NCBI GenBank assembly: GCA_037893245.1
Contig: JBAIAA010000251.1
Location: 1,302,001 to 1,366,000 of the forward strand
Length of the DNA: 64,000 bases
Reading direction: 5' to 3'
From: Crossaster papposus
Lineage: Eukaryota; Echinodermata; Asteroidea; Velatida; Solasteridae
Shown here: positions 22,417-33,665 of the stretch, piece by piece
Layout of the letters: each line of letters starts with the position of its first letter
Position numbering within the stretch: the first letter of the stretch is position 1
Made by a program: the position numbers and the translations under genes
The notes under the pieces: model-generated
Told to the model about the DNA's origin: nothing
What the model saw: the letters and a program-made list of their open reading frames with translations, nothing else
Database searches by the model: none

Positions 22417-22500
22417 AATTATATAATTATTAAAACCACGCAACTGAGCGATGCATTGTATGGTATGGTATGGTACGAGACAGTCCACATTAGAACACTT
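22417..22500 (+). repeat. 84-bp inverted copy of the LINE tail at 18555-18638
   Basis: Matches base for base in inverted orientation and stops exactly at the junction with unit B. It lies in the 94-bp joint between unit A copy 1 and unit B copy 1 and is absent from the corresponding joint between copy 2 of A and B. Confidence 0.9.
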
Positions 22501-22831
22501 AAATTATTTGCAGTTTATTTTATTAAAATAACCCTCATCGGGACCGAACAGAACACAGAATTATTCAATTTTATCGCAAACATGCGATACAATATATTAA
22601 ACGCGGGGCACGGAGAGCAAACGGTTTTGACAATACTGGCGGGTAGAGGGCCAGGGGCGAATTTCATAAAACATGTAAGCACAACCAATTTGCCTAGCAT
22701 GAAAATTCTTCTTTGGAGGGTAACCGTTGCAAATCTAATTTTCAGGTCATGTTTATAATAACTGTTTGTGACTGATATTCAGCTGGTTTTTGCTTAGCAT
22801 TAAAAGCAGATGGAGCTTTAGCTGGTAACCT

Positions 22832-23073
22832 GGGGCCAATTTCATAAAACTTGTATAAGCACCAACATTTGCCTAGCATGAAAATAGTTCCTTGAAAACA
22901 GGGTTACAAACCAAACTTTATGGGGATGTTTATTGTTTGTGACTGGTATTCAGCCGTTTGTTTGCTTTGAATGAAAAGCATGTGAAGTTTTGGCCGATAA
23001 CCTGTTTTTAATGAGCAAGACTGTTTTTGTGCTATTCAAATTGTTGTGCTTACATGTTTTATGAAATTGGCCA
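22832..23073. mobile_element. MITE with GGGGCCAATTTCATAAAAC ends
   Basis: Inverted ends CCAATTTCATAAAAC and GTTTTATGAAATTGG. The same family is at 47653-47895, a fragment is at about 46280-46345, and the reciprocal inverted copy lies inside unit B copy 2. Confidence 0.75.
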
Positions 23074-23166
23074 CTGGACGTTAACACGGTCAGCCTGTGT
23101 GACGATATGCTAATCGGTTCGCGCTCTCGGCAACGATTGGCCACAGTAGGGCCAATCAGTAGCCAG

Positions 23167-23229
23167 CATAATCAGAAATGTAAGCATAATCAGAAATGTA
23201 AGCATAATCAGAAATGTAAGCATAATCTG
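23167..23229. repeat. 18-bp minisatellite, about 3.5 copies
   Basis: Unit AATCAGAAATGTAAGCAT. The inverted counterpart lies at about 26557-26619. Confidence 0.9.
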
Positions 23230-23716
23230 CGCCCATGCACCGTGTCAGTTCAACGGGGGCAATTTCAACTGCCAGTTCAGGCGCTGGACAATCACTATGC
23301 AGTACAATCACACTGCGAACTTCTCATAAATCACCATTAATGTTTTAAAAACTTCTAATCAGTCACGATGAGCATGGGCATTAGGCTTCTTAAAGAGATC
23401 GTATACGTTTGGTAATTACTCAAAACAAAAATGGCAATACAAACTTGTTGGTAAGAAGTACAGCAGCTTTGGATAGTATAATGCATTTTTAGAAACTGTT
23501 CACTGGAAAACGATATCACTTTTTATAAAAAAAAAAATGTGAATCTGAGAAGCGTTACTGCAGTGACGTTTCGTCTAGTACGATGCAAGTTTATTAGGAG
23601 GGTGTTCATCGTTGTTCAATGTAATCGACACCGTTGGAAAGCTGCCATAAGGGACTGATCAGCCCAGCACAAGTCCAACTTGCCCATCGTTGCCTTCGTA
23701 TACAAGTATAATGCAA

Positions 23717-25847
23717 GTTGTAATATAATGGACAATGCACTAATTTGTGGTTTGGAGGATTTTTTTTCGAGGGCAATAAAGTCCAATCGGCAACATTTTA
23801 CTTACCAAATGTTAGGTCTAACGTAGCCAGTGCAAATATTAAATTTCAGGGAGCGAAATTCTGGAATTCGTTGCATAAATCTCTACAATATTTAACGTCT
23901 GCGTCAGTTTTTAAACGTAATCTCAAACAGTTATTTCTTTACAAATACAAGGCTTGTTAATTGATTGTCTTTTTAACCAGTTCGCGCCGAGATTATTTTA
24001 GCATCACCCAGTCGAGGCGCGGGATTATTTTTAACGAAACTCGATCCGAGGCGGGTTCAGGCTGATGGTACCGGGAAGCACACCCACGCATTTCCCGCCT
24101 TGCTCGCTGCTGACAGACAATTGCGGCCTTGCTCGTGTCGTGTCTATGCGTCATCCGTTTTGAATATGAAGAAAACTTTGCGTGTATATACGTCAACCGG
24201 CGCGAACTGGTTTTAACAGCTTAATTTTAATTGAATTACTTATTGTTTTTTTCTTTCAATATTTATGATATATACTCGGTTCAAGGTAAACCTCATATCT
24301 GTTTTTGTGGACCATGCAGATATCAATCATATTATTAAAGTATTAATTGTTTTCTTCAAATAACCCAGTTTAACATAAATATATATATATTTATCTATTA
24401 TTTTATTTCACCCTCGGTTCATATCTTTATTTGTCGTTTGATGTTGTGTTTAGTTGTTGTAATCATTGATCATTTTGTTCTTTGTTATTTGTTCTCTGCT
24501 TCTTGCGGGTCCCCTCCATCCCTGATTTATATTTCTTATCTTCACCAATATTATTTATTTTAAATTGTATTATGTTTGTGTAAAGTGATTAATTATGTAT
24601 AATTCTTTTGCTGGGATAGAAATAAAGTCAAGTCAAGTTAAGACATGCTTAGGTATACGACCCAACTCGTTGGGGTACGGAAACAAAATATCGCTTTCCG
24701 TAAGCTACGCACGCCATAACTGCCTGACAGCATGACGCGTGTGCCTGACCTATCACATACACAATGCATGACACAGCCTTTGGTTTATAAATTAGCCATA
24801 AATTACCTGTTCTTTTTGCTGGTCATAAGGAGCAAGATATGAGACGAAAAATCCCCCCCCCCCTTTTTTTTCTTTGTGCGACCGAGGGAGCTGTATTATA
24901 AATCGTGTCGTTAATAGCGGCATGGAGCAATAAACTAGTTTATTGCTCCGTGATAGCGGGTACACTGTCGATGATACAGTAGCCTTTGGAAAAGGCTACG
25001 TGTCATTCTGCAGGTTGTGGGTTCGAGTCTGGCCTTAGACTATGGTGCATGTGTCCTCTGGCAAGGCACCCCATGACCCATTACGTCTCCCCACCTAGGA
25101 GTAAATAGACACAGTCTTGTGAGGGCAGAGATGGCTTGTGTGGTTGAATTTAAGCTACTTTGCGCCTAAACTACCAACTTCATTTACTGTGGTTATATGA
25201 TAGGGCTAGTTAGGCGTAAATAGAATTAATGATAAAACAACAATATTTGTTGTTTACGATACATAATAATTGTCAAGGTACCTGCTGACAAGTTGTTGTC
25301 AACAATCAATCAACACCAATTTCAATTGTTTTCACCAAGACACTTTTCGTTGCTTATTCATTAGGATGATCGCTGGAAATGGAAACAATCGTCAACCCCG
25401 TTGTTTGAACCACACAAAGTGTTAATTAAAATTATGTTTAAATAATAAAAACAAAAATTATGTTAAAATAATAAAAACCGCAAAGATTTTTTTAGTTCTT
25501 AATTGAAAAAACCCAAACCAATTGACGAGTGTTTTGTCTGATCTGAAAGGTACAGGGGAAAATACAAAGCGTCATCATTCAGCCCCGAATCCACCAATGA
25601 AATCACGCGGTGGCCGGATTCTTTCACAAACATGACAAATATAAAACAAACATGATCATTTAACGTCCAATTATGTGGATCAAAACGTATACCGTTTCAA
25701 CTTTTATAAAAAGGAAGCGCAGAATATTAATAAAGCTCAGTTATACCATGGAGGAATAAGACGGAATACTCTGATACCCGCAATAATAAAAGGCAACTCC
25801 GGGAGAAGAATTGTTGCTGTTTGCTGGAGCTTGGATGATTTATTCAT
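23717..25847. repeat. segmental duplication unit A, copy 2
   Basis: Same orientation and content as 20268-22406: LINE tail, palindrome, SINE. It begins within the last three bases of unit B copy 1, a 3-base overlap (GTT) at the junction. The apparent identity implies a recent event. Confidence 0.95.
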
Positions 25848-26066
25848 GTTCGCAAAACCTTGGCCTGTGACGGCAACCGGCGCAGGACCGCAACAGGTCA
25901 ACAGAGGTCACGCTTGACCAATACACCTGTTAATTACAAAGACTAGCCAATTACAAAGTAGTAATTCTAAACAAGAACGTGGCATCTTGCCATAAAAGGC
26001 GTCCCATGGCAGCTTGCAATGCCAACGAGTCGATTATATTGAACAATAATGCACGCCCTCTTAATA
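25848..26066. other. joint between A copy 2 and B copy 2
   Basis: 219 bp of unique-looking sequence. Its last 50 bases (TCGATTATATTGAACAATAA onward) are a diverged copy of unit-B sequence at about 26158-26207, so B was longer or internally repeated at this end before the joint formed. Confidence 0.7.
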
Positions 26067-27285
26067 AACTTGCATTATACTTGTATACGAAGGCAACGAT
26101 GGGCAAGTTGGACTTGTGCTGGGCTGATCAGTCCCTTATGGCAGCTTTCCAACGGTGTCGATTACATTGAACAACGATGAACACCCTCCTAATAAACTTG
26201 CATCGTACTAGACGAAACGTCACTGCAGTAACGCTTCTCAGATTCACATTTTTTTTTTTATAAAAAGTGATATCGTTTTCCAGTGAACAGTTTCTAAAAA
26301 TGCATTATACTATCCAAAGCTGCTGTACTTCTTACCAAAAAGTTTGTATTGCCATTTTTGTTTTGAGTAATTACCAAACGTATACGATCTCTTTAAGAAG
26401 CCTAATGCCCATGCTCATCGTGACTGATTAGAAGTTTTTAAAACATTAATGGTGATTTATGAGAAGTTCGCAGTGTGATTGTACTGCATAGTGATTGTCC
26501 AGCGCCTGAACTGGCAGTTGAAATTGCCCCCGTTGAACTGACACGGTGCATGGGCGCAGATTATGCTTACATTTCTGATTATGCTTACATTTCTGATTAT
26601 GCTTACATTTCTGATTATGCTGGCTACTGATTGGCCCTACTGTGGCCAATCGTTGCCGAGAGCGCGAACCGATTAGCATATCGTCACACAGGCTGACCGT
26701 GTTAACGTCCAGTGGCCAATTTCATAAAACATGTAAGCACAACAATTTGAATAGCACAAAAACAGTCTTGCTCATTAAAAACAGGTTATCGGCCAAAACT
26801 TCACATGCTTTTCATTCAAAGCAAACAAACGGCTGAATACCAGTCACAAACAATAAACATCCCCATAAAGTTTGGTTTGTAACCCTGTTTTCAAGGAACT
26901 ATTTTCATGCTAGGCAAATGTTGGTGCTTATACAAGTTTTATGAAATTGGCCCCAGGTTACCAGCTAAAGCTCCATCTGCTTTTAATGCTAAGCAAAAAC
27001 CAGCTGAATATCAGTCACAAACAGTTATTATAAACATGACCTGAAAATTAGATTTGCAACGGTTACCCTCCAAAGAAGAATTTTCATGCTAGGCAAATTG
27101 GTTGTGCTTACATGTTTTATGAAATTCGCCCCTGGCCCTCTACCCGCCAGTATTGTCAAAACCGTTTGCTCTCCGTGCCCCGCGTTTAATATATTGTATC
27201 GCATGTTTGCGATAAAATTGAATAATTCTGTGTTCTGTTCGGTCCCGATGAGGGTTATTTTAATAAAATAAACTGCAAATAATTT
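26067..27285. repeat. segmental duplication unit B, copy 2 (inverted)
   Basis: Exact-length inverted copy of 22501-23719, ending CTGCAAATAATTT where copy 1 begins AAATTATTTGCAG. No target duplication is evident around the B-A-B(inverted) block. Confidence 0.95.
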
Positions 27286-28843
27286 AGCTTCGACTTTGCC
27301 ACGTTTAGCTACTAACATCGACCCGCATTATTATTTTACACCCTAACAAATATTATTATATACAATTATCATACAAATATGAAGTTTTACGGTTCAGTAA
27401 TAATCATTTGCTGGTACACAATTGTTCATGTGCTGTACTAGTATCACACAATTTAAGAAATTAGTCATAATTAGCCGCCAATTGCGGGTAGGTAAAAGAT
27501 TAAAGACGTGTGTTGTTTTAGTCCTACGTAATATACTGCTTATTAAAGGTATATAAAAGTAATATAAAACAGTTGCAGGAATAACACACGAATATATGTA
27601 TATTAATTACTTAACTGCAAGTGAATAATAGTCTGAAACATCTGGTGTCCTGTCATATTTGTAGAAAGTGGAATTTCAGGTGTGTCAATTTCCAACGATG
27701 GTCGATCGACCATCATTGGAAATGCCTTTTTTTCAATACTTTTTTTAAATAATAGGTTTTTCAAGTTAACGCTTATATCACACAAATTCCGTAAAAATTA
27801 CATTTTAATTTGGTCCCCGATCATCGCTTAGAAATTTTCAATTTCAATTTAAAAAAGGTTACCAATGAATTTCGTTTAAGGTCAAGTTTATTAACTATTT
27901 GTAGCGCTCTGAATCGTGCAATAATCGTGACATTCTTCTAATGGGGCGATCGACGTTAAATCGAAAAAAGCTAATTCGTGTTTTTGTGTCATTCAATTTG
28001 ACGGTGTTGTCATTCCGTTTTGTTCCGTTTACTCCGAAACGTTACGGTTAGGAAAGAAATTAAAATGATCAAAGCGATATTACAAAAAGACAGAAAACTA
28101 ATTTGCTTTTTCGATTCCATTACGCCGATCACCCGATGAGACGGATTTCACGAATTTAGCACGAATCATAATGCTAACTAAATTGAATTATACTGCACCT
28201 TAACTTAAATTTATTGGTAAACTTTTAAAATTAAAATTTAGAACTGAGCATGGCAATGAAAGGGAACAAAATTTAAATTTCGATATAGGGATTTTGTATG
28301 ACATATTGTTAAAAAGACTGGGGAAACCTATACCACCCCCAATTTACCAAATTTAGTAAGACCGAATTTTGTCTAGCCAGGTCGTCTATATCTCTGACCT
28401 AACATTTCCCCGACTTCTATAAATCTATTTGTTTGAAGTAGGGTTAGACGACCATGTAGACTTAATTACTTGAAGAGCTTGTTTTCCCCCAGCATCTACG
28501 GACATAACAATTTCAGCAGGTCATTGTAACCATATCTAATATAAACTATACAATCATCCGCATCCATATATTTCTGAGAAGTACAGCAAAAAAAGTTAAG
28601 GGTGAGAGGTGCCAAATGATCGATTTTCAAATAAAAAGATGTGTTCAGAGTGAATGGTGTCTATAATTTATAGGGAAAATCGTGCACACAAATACAAGCG
28701 TGCACTCTACACCGTTACAACCGCACGTTCGCAAATGGTTCACGTTGCCACATTAAAATGTAAAGTTCACTAATATCTTGAAAGTATCCGACCTGTTTTG
28801 GAGATCTTTGTTTCTGAGATGCGATGGTTGCCGTAGCAACGCA
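27286..28843. other. spacer downstream of GPCR 1, with MITE-family hairpin
   Basis: A hairpin MITE relative lies at about 27544-27790, with the stem CCAACGATGGTCGATCGACC and onward to CATCATTGG at 27692-27719. Related tail sequence is at about 28370-28480. The remainder probably includes the 3' UTR of the minus-strand receptor gene. No other gene recognised. Confidence 0.5.
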
Positions 28844-29890
28844 TCACCGGGGATGTGACGACCCGGCGTTAGCGTCCACGGTCGCTAGGGAGTTTTCGGT
28901 GTTGACCTTGTTGTCGTGGCGACATCGGCAGAACATCTTCTTGGCGTGTTTCTTGAAGTGGTCGTACTTAAAAGCGTAGATAAAGGGGTTCACGCACATG
29001 TTGCACATCACCATCACGGTCACCACTTTGTGCGTGGTGCTCGTGAAGTCGTAGTCCCGGCCCAGGTTGAAGAGAAGAAACGTGAACTCTGTTGGAGTCC
29101 AGCAGATTACGTAAGACATGAAGACGAGGCAGAGAGTTGCCGTCACGTTCTTCTTCGCCTGCTGGAACGTCTTGTTGGCCTTCCCGTTACCACGCCCTTT
29201 CAGCACAAGGATGATACTGACATAAGAGAACGTCATGATGGCCAGAGGGATGAGAAACTCGCAGAGGAACAGCACAACCCCCATAATTCTCTGCAGGACT
29301 ACGCTGGGCCAAAGAGGATAACACACTCCCGCTGCGTGGTGCTGGATGGACGGCCAGTAGGCTTGGTACGTAAACCCGATGAGCCACACGAGGGCCATGC
29401 TAAATTTAGCCATTCGCTTGGTGAAGAGATTCCTGTGCTTTACCGGGTGGCATATGGCCAGGTATCGCTCCAAAGACACGAAGACCAAGTTCACAGTCGA
29501 GGCTATGAACAGCGACCACATAAAATATTCGGAAACCCACAGTCGACAGACGATTTCGCCCCAAACGGTGACGTCATCAGAGGGGGCGACATGTCCAAAT
29601 CGTATGGCTAGGAACAGAACAGAGTCTCCCAAGTCGATCAGCGATTGGTTGAGAATCAGGAGATTGGTAATCGAGCCGAAGGACTTACGTTTGGCAATAA
29701 ACACAAAACATACCAGTCCATTACCCAGGATTCCCGAGCCGCCAATAAAACCGTACAGTATCCATAGAAACGTTTCCCATCCGGTTGAAGGTGTGACGTC
29801 ACTCCGCACTGTACTATTTGCATATTCTACAGTTTGGGTAAATTCGGTAGCAATGAAAGTCTCCATGATACCAAAATCCGTGCTAGCCAT
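28844..29890 (-). CDS. orphan class A (rhodopsin-type) GPCR 1
   Basis: A single-exon frame of 348 codons encoding a seven-helix receptor. Hallmarks: an N-terminus with the glycosylation site N-S-T (residue 25); N57 in GNGLVC of helix 1; NQSLIDLGDS with D86 in helix 2; C115, which would pair with C190 of the second extracellular loop; E141-R142-Y143 in place of DRY at the end of helix 3; C263-W-T-P266 in helix 6; N301-P-F-I-Y305 in helix 7; and a C-tail with C321/C323 as possible palmitoylation sites. It should sit in the plasma membrane and couple a ligand, probably a peptide or small molecule, to G proteins. The ligand cannot be assigned from sequence. The start is the first ATG in frame and gives a normal short extracellular tail. 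GPCR 2 at 51455-52489 is a close paralogue on the same strand. Intronless lineage-specific receptor expansions are known in echinoderms. Confidence 0.93.
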   Translation of the reverse strand: MASTDFGIMETFIATEFTQTVEYANSTVRSDVTPSTGWETFLWILYGFIGGSGILGNGLVCFVFIAKRKSFGSITNLLILNQSLIDLGDSVLFLAIRFGHVAPSDDVTVWGEIVCRLWVSEYFMWSLFIASTVNLVFVSLERYLAICHPVKHRNLFTKRMAKFSMALVWLIGFTYQAYWPSIQHHAAGVCYPLWPSVVLQRIMGVVLFLCEFLIPLAIMTFSYVSIILVLKGRGNGKANKTFQQAKKNVTATLCLVFMSYVICWTPTEFTFLLFNLGRDYDFTSTTHKVVTVMVMCNMCVNPFIYAFKYDHFKKHAKKMFCRCRHDNKVNTENSLATVDANAGSSHPR

Positions 29891-32019
29891 GTTCCTTCGA
29901 TGGTTTCCAAAACTTCTCCAATGTCACCACGTGGCTCTTAACCTTTCTATTGTTGAACAGCACAAATATGGACACATGTCCCGAGTCCAGTCGTTTGCAT
30001 GTGTTAGTATGCGGAACACCATTCTGCACACAGCTTCAATGTACACACTGCATGCACAAAAATACACAGTGTTTCGTTGTGCTGCTGAACAACTGATCCA
30101 AGAAGTGACTTCTGCATGTGAGGGTTAATGTAGTTGTACCAGTGGTATACAAATCGTAGTTTTAACTCCAGTCGTAAACTACAGCACTCTTGCCCTAAAC
30201 GTATACGATTTAACAGCGGTGGTTATATTCAGCGGTAGATTTATTAAGTCCAAGTTGAAACGCGTCTTCGACATTAGGTTCCGTAACCGCGAGCAACGGT
30301 ACTCGCGTGTTCGTAGCGTATGTACGCGTGTGGCGAACTTGATATGGTAAACCAGTAGTTCCCGCGTTTCGTACACGGCTATATGTGCACCACACTATTC
30401 TGCTAGCGTATGTCACGTTGAATTTGTTTTGCCAGTGGGTAATCAGGCACACACAGCTTCGTCGTTATGGAAGATGCGATCGTAACCATGCGGTGTTGCC
30501 AACACAATCGTTCTTCAGCGCAGCGACTCTTCAAACTCGCCCTTCTTAAATGTCCCGAGTGCAGTTTAATTGCAATCAAGCGACCGTCTCGCTTCTTAAA
30601 TACACACGAACAAACAAAGCAATTCAAGGCCTCGTTCCATTTTAAATTAGAAACGCCCGTGAATATTGGTCCGTATACTGACACCAGAATTGTCGGCCAG
30701 CGTTGCGGGAGAAAGTTGCACCGTGTAGAGCGCGCGATTTCCCCGCCTGGTGATTACATTTTGCTCGCTAGGTTGGATTATCAGCGTGCGGACGCCGGCG
30801 ACCACAGGAATCAAACCTTTGAATCAGGAATGGTGCAGTTCACTAGCGGCTTATATAATGTATCGGTTCGATACAATACTCAAATCATAAGTGATTAGAT
30901 TCAAGCTTTGTTTGTCGATGTGCTGCTGACGTCTGGCCGAAGTGGTAACCGGTATTGTCAGTGTAGCGAATTCGTCATCTAGTTTCCCAGCACTATTTGC
31001 AGACGTCAATCTTTAATACTTTGCACAAGCGTAAAATATACTTGAATTAAGATGTTCGCATCCAATTTGTCCGTAACACTGTTACTACATAAAACCACTT
31101 CCAGTTGCTGTCAATATCAGCCCACCATCTCAGTCACTGCCGCTTCAAACTCTATTAAAAGATCATTGTCACCCAAAAACACAAATACGAACCCCGGCAA
31201 ATAATTGTGTTCGTACGGCGTTGTTGATCCTTTTTTTTGTTTCGGGAACAGCTTAGGCGCAATGCATTATTCTGATTGATACAGAAATTGGTCTTAACAC
31301 AGGTTGGCCCGCAAATGTACCATTCTCCATCGTTTTAACGTAACTACCAGTAACAATAGTTATTGGCTATTTCTTATGCAAACTAGCACGTCACCACAGT
31401 TGCATCAAAAATACACGTCTTACACAAATTGCCCAAAATGGCAGTTCCTACTCGCAAAACTGCACTCGTTGAAGTCGATCAATTCGAATCAAGACCCAAA
31501 ACCTAAGAGATATAGATTTATAGCTAAACACAATCACACCGCCTGCCGGAAAGAACCGTACTTGACACGGCGACGGCTTCGCTCTGAATGCATCCGCGTG
31601 TTGGCGCCCGCAGCAACGTCCGTGCAGCAAATAGAGCTTGATACAGACAACACGTGATGCCGTGACGTACTGCGCATTGACGCAGCGTTGCAGCTCTGCG
31701 CATTTGTACTCATCACATACATATCGTTGCCACCATTTGCCAACTGCGCGAACAATGGTTAATTGGGGCAATAGCTTACTCTAGGTGGCGCTGTTTATTT
31801 GAATCAGCCTTGTCGGTGAGGTTGCTGGTGACGCATTAAACCAGACGCGGTGAGCCTATCATTGATCGTCGAACAACCGTCGAACCCTTGTCCAAGGCTA
31901 TAGTTTTTTATATGTATTCATTGGCAAGCTTAATACGGGCGATTCACAATGCAGTGCGCCACCAAGAGTTTTCCACGGAGAGTCTATTTTTCGAGGAAAG
32001 TGTCGACAACAAATCAAAC
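29891..32019. other. intergenic region between GPCR 1 and the SAP/SWIM gene
   Basis: Should contain the 5' flank of the minus-strand receptor and the promoter of the plus-strand SAP/SWIM gene, so the arrangement is divergent. Open frames of up to 143 codons (30467-30898 and others on both strands) overlap each other and lack motifs. No transposon ends recognised. Confidence 0.5.
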
Positions 32020-33401
32020 ATGGCCGACCTACCGCTTCAGTTTGAGCAGTTGCCAGTCGACAAGTTGAGAAAATGTTTAATAGATAGGGGTATTACGTGC
32101 AGTGGAAAAAAGAAAGCAGAATTACTTGAGCTAGCAAAAAGGGCATGGGGAAAATATCCGGTTTTAGGGGGGAGTGACCATGAGGAATCTGAGAAAGCAC
32201 GTCGGAAAGTTGTGGGTGAAGATGGGACGGTGTTGGATTTAAATAGAGGGGATGTATCGTGGAACACAGATTTGAGGGGGGTGCCGTTGGTCTCTCTAGG
32301 AGACGTATTTGCTTATCTCATCAACAAGTGCCTTTGGACACCTCAACGGTTGTCCCAGTATAAACAAGATGATGGATATCTGATGTACAAGGATTTCCAT
32401 GTCGAAAATGTCATTTCAGGTAAGGAGAAAAAAACAAAAAAAACAAATATGTTACTTGTAGTTGTACTTGTAGTTGACTTGTAATGTTAAGGTTATTACA
32501 GTTAGGCCTACGGAATTTATGTTCACGGTTTACAAACATGTATGGCCTATCAGTTAGTCACTGCCTATGTTTGTTACGTAATGTGATAATAGGACCCTGT
32601 TCCAGCAGACATGGGAGATAAAAAGACAATTGTATTTGTTGGGAATTTAGCGACAATGGAAAAGTCGCTTTAACTTGAGGCCTATGATGAGTGACTATTA
32701 TTAAGGTGTTCAGGAAGTTTAATCCTGGTGCGATTTTGTTATGTACAATATCTGTGGTGAGTTGACAATTGTTTTAAACAAAATTGAAAACGTTTTCAGT
32801 CCTGGATTTTTTCAACATTTTGTAATTGATTTACCTTCATTGATATGCAAAAGTGGTGTCACTGTCAGAGTGCAACATTCTTTTCTGTGTTTGGTCATGG
32901 TTTTGTGACTTTGTGTCGTCTAGTTCAGCTAGATTATCATTTCAAATATACTAGGCTATTAGTCCGAGTTATTGGACTCTAGTTATCGTTTTTTTAACAT
33001 TTGGACATCATCTGGCGCTATTACTAGTAGCGCCAGATGATGTCAAAATGTTAAAAAAAGCGATAACTAGACTCAGTCCAGTAACTCGGACTTCTAGGCT
33101 ATAGTATATAAGCACAATTTATGAAAAGAGGTCAGTGCTTTGATTTTTGAGGGAATTCATGTGGGGTAAAATTATAAAGTTACATTTTCTTCAAAGTTAT
33201 TTATTAGAAATATATAGTTAAAATATATTAATCTGGTTAATAATTTCCTTGTTCAGGTAAAATACATGGTTGCATTTCACATGAATATGTGAAAGCGACA
33301 GTCAAACCAGAACAACGCCAGACAGCCCAGCGGTACCAGACTTGGGTGCTTCTCACCAGACACGGAGAAGTAATATCTGCTGGTTGTGGATGTGTTGCTG
33401 C
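32020..33401 (+). CDS. SAP-domain, SWIM-type protein, first two exons (partial)
   Basis: Exon 1, 32020-32419: ATG in good context (AAACATGG), then QFEQLPVDKLRKCLIDRG and CSGKKKAELLELAKR, a SAP-type helix-extended loop-helix expected to bind DNA, then a conserved region with WNTDLRGVPLVSLGDV. Donor CAG|GTAAGG. Exon 2, 33257-33401: acceptor TTGTTCAG, continuing in phase (g|gt) as KIHGCISHEYVKATVK and WVLLTRHGEVISAGCGC, the first CxC of a SWIM zinc finger; donor GC|GTGAGT. About 181 codons are visible. The second half of SWIM (C-x-H) would be in the next exon, which I could not find; the next clear exon at 34879 is in the wrong phase (it would meet TAG at once). In marine invertebrates this architecture commonly continues into a YqaJ-type nuclease. 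This is either a truncated gene or one whose remaining exons lie in unrecognised sequence. Confidence 0.65.
32960..33093. mobile_element. hairpin MITE with a 9-bp target duplication
   Basis: A 134-bp near-perfect palindrome (arms start AGTCCGAGTTATTGGACT and meet at TAGCGC...GCGCTA) flanked on both sides by CTAGGCTAT (32951-32959 and 33094-33102). A 9-bp duplication is the size made by Mutator-like elements. It sits in the intron between the two SAP/SWIM exons. Confidence 0.9.
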
Positions 33402-33583
33402 GTGAGTGTTTTATTTTATACAATTTCACAAAGTTTTATTCGGGTGCATCCAGGGAATGGGGTGGGGGGATGGGTATTAGGGGATGGGGGTTCCTTATAT
33501 ATCCCTCTTTGCAATGTTGCAGTTGGGTCCAGACTCCAGAGCTTTCTCTTTACAATGTGTGTTACAAACATGCATTTGGAGAT

Positions 33584-33665
33584 GGGGGGGGGGGGGGGGG
33601 GTCTTTATCCCTCTTTAGAGTTTTTTTGTGGGGTGTAGTGGTGGGGGGGGGGGGGGGGGGGGGGG
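33584..33665. repeat. two long G runs
   Basis: G runs of 18 (33584-33601) and 23 (33643-33665) bases with G-rich sequence before them (33460-33490). The glycine-rich open frames across them are artefacts. Confidence 0.9.

Larger units (their letters stand above)
22501..23719. repeat. segmental duplication unit B, copy 1 (forward)
   Basis: Reverse complement of 26067-27285, both 1219 bp, with only scattered differences. It contains two copies of a dispersed MITE family (ends GGGGCCAATTTCATAAAAC; one complete at about 22832-23073) and an 18-bp tandem repeat at 23167-23229. A 174-codon open frame (22234-22758) runs across the A-to-B joint and is built entirely from these repeats, so it is not a gene. 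Confidence 0.95.

Noticed and set aside
22234..22758. 174-codon open frame
   Set aside because: It spans the junction between duplicated unit A, an inverted LINE patch and unit B; no domain, and each part is repeat sequence.
23167..23229. CRISPR-like short direct repeats
   Set aside because: Contiguous 18-bp tandem units with no spacers, in an animal genome; a minisatellite.
22501..27285. Reading the B...B(inverted) block as one transposon with 1.2-kb terminal inverted repeats
   Set aside because: No target duplication, and the enclosed A copy also exists outside the block next to the other B, which a simple transposon would not explain. Not fully excluded.
29379..30128. Long plus-strand frame opposite GPCR 1 (and a similar one at 28916-29611)
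   Set aside because: Antisense shadow of the receptor gene, whose minus-strand frame has all class A GPCR motifs.
30403..31771. Several overlapping open frames of 70-143 codons on both strands
   Set aside because: No motifs, mutually overlapping and no splice or start context; the region looks intergenic.
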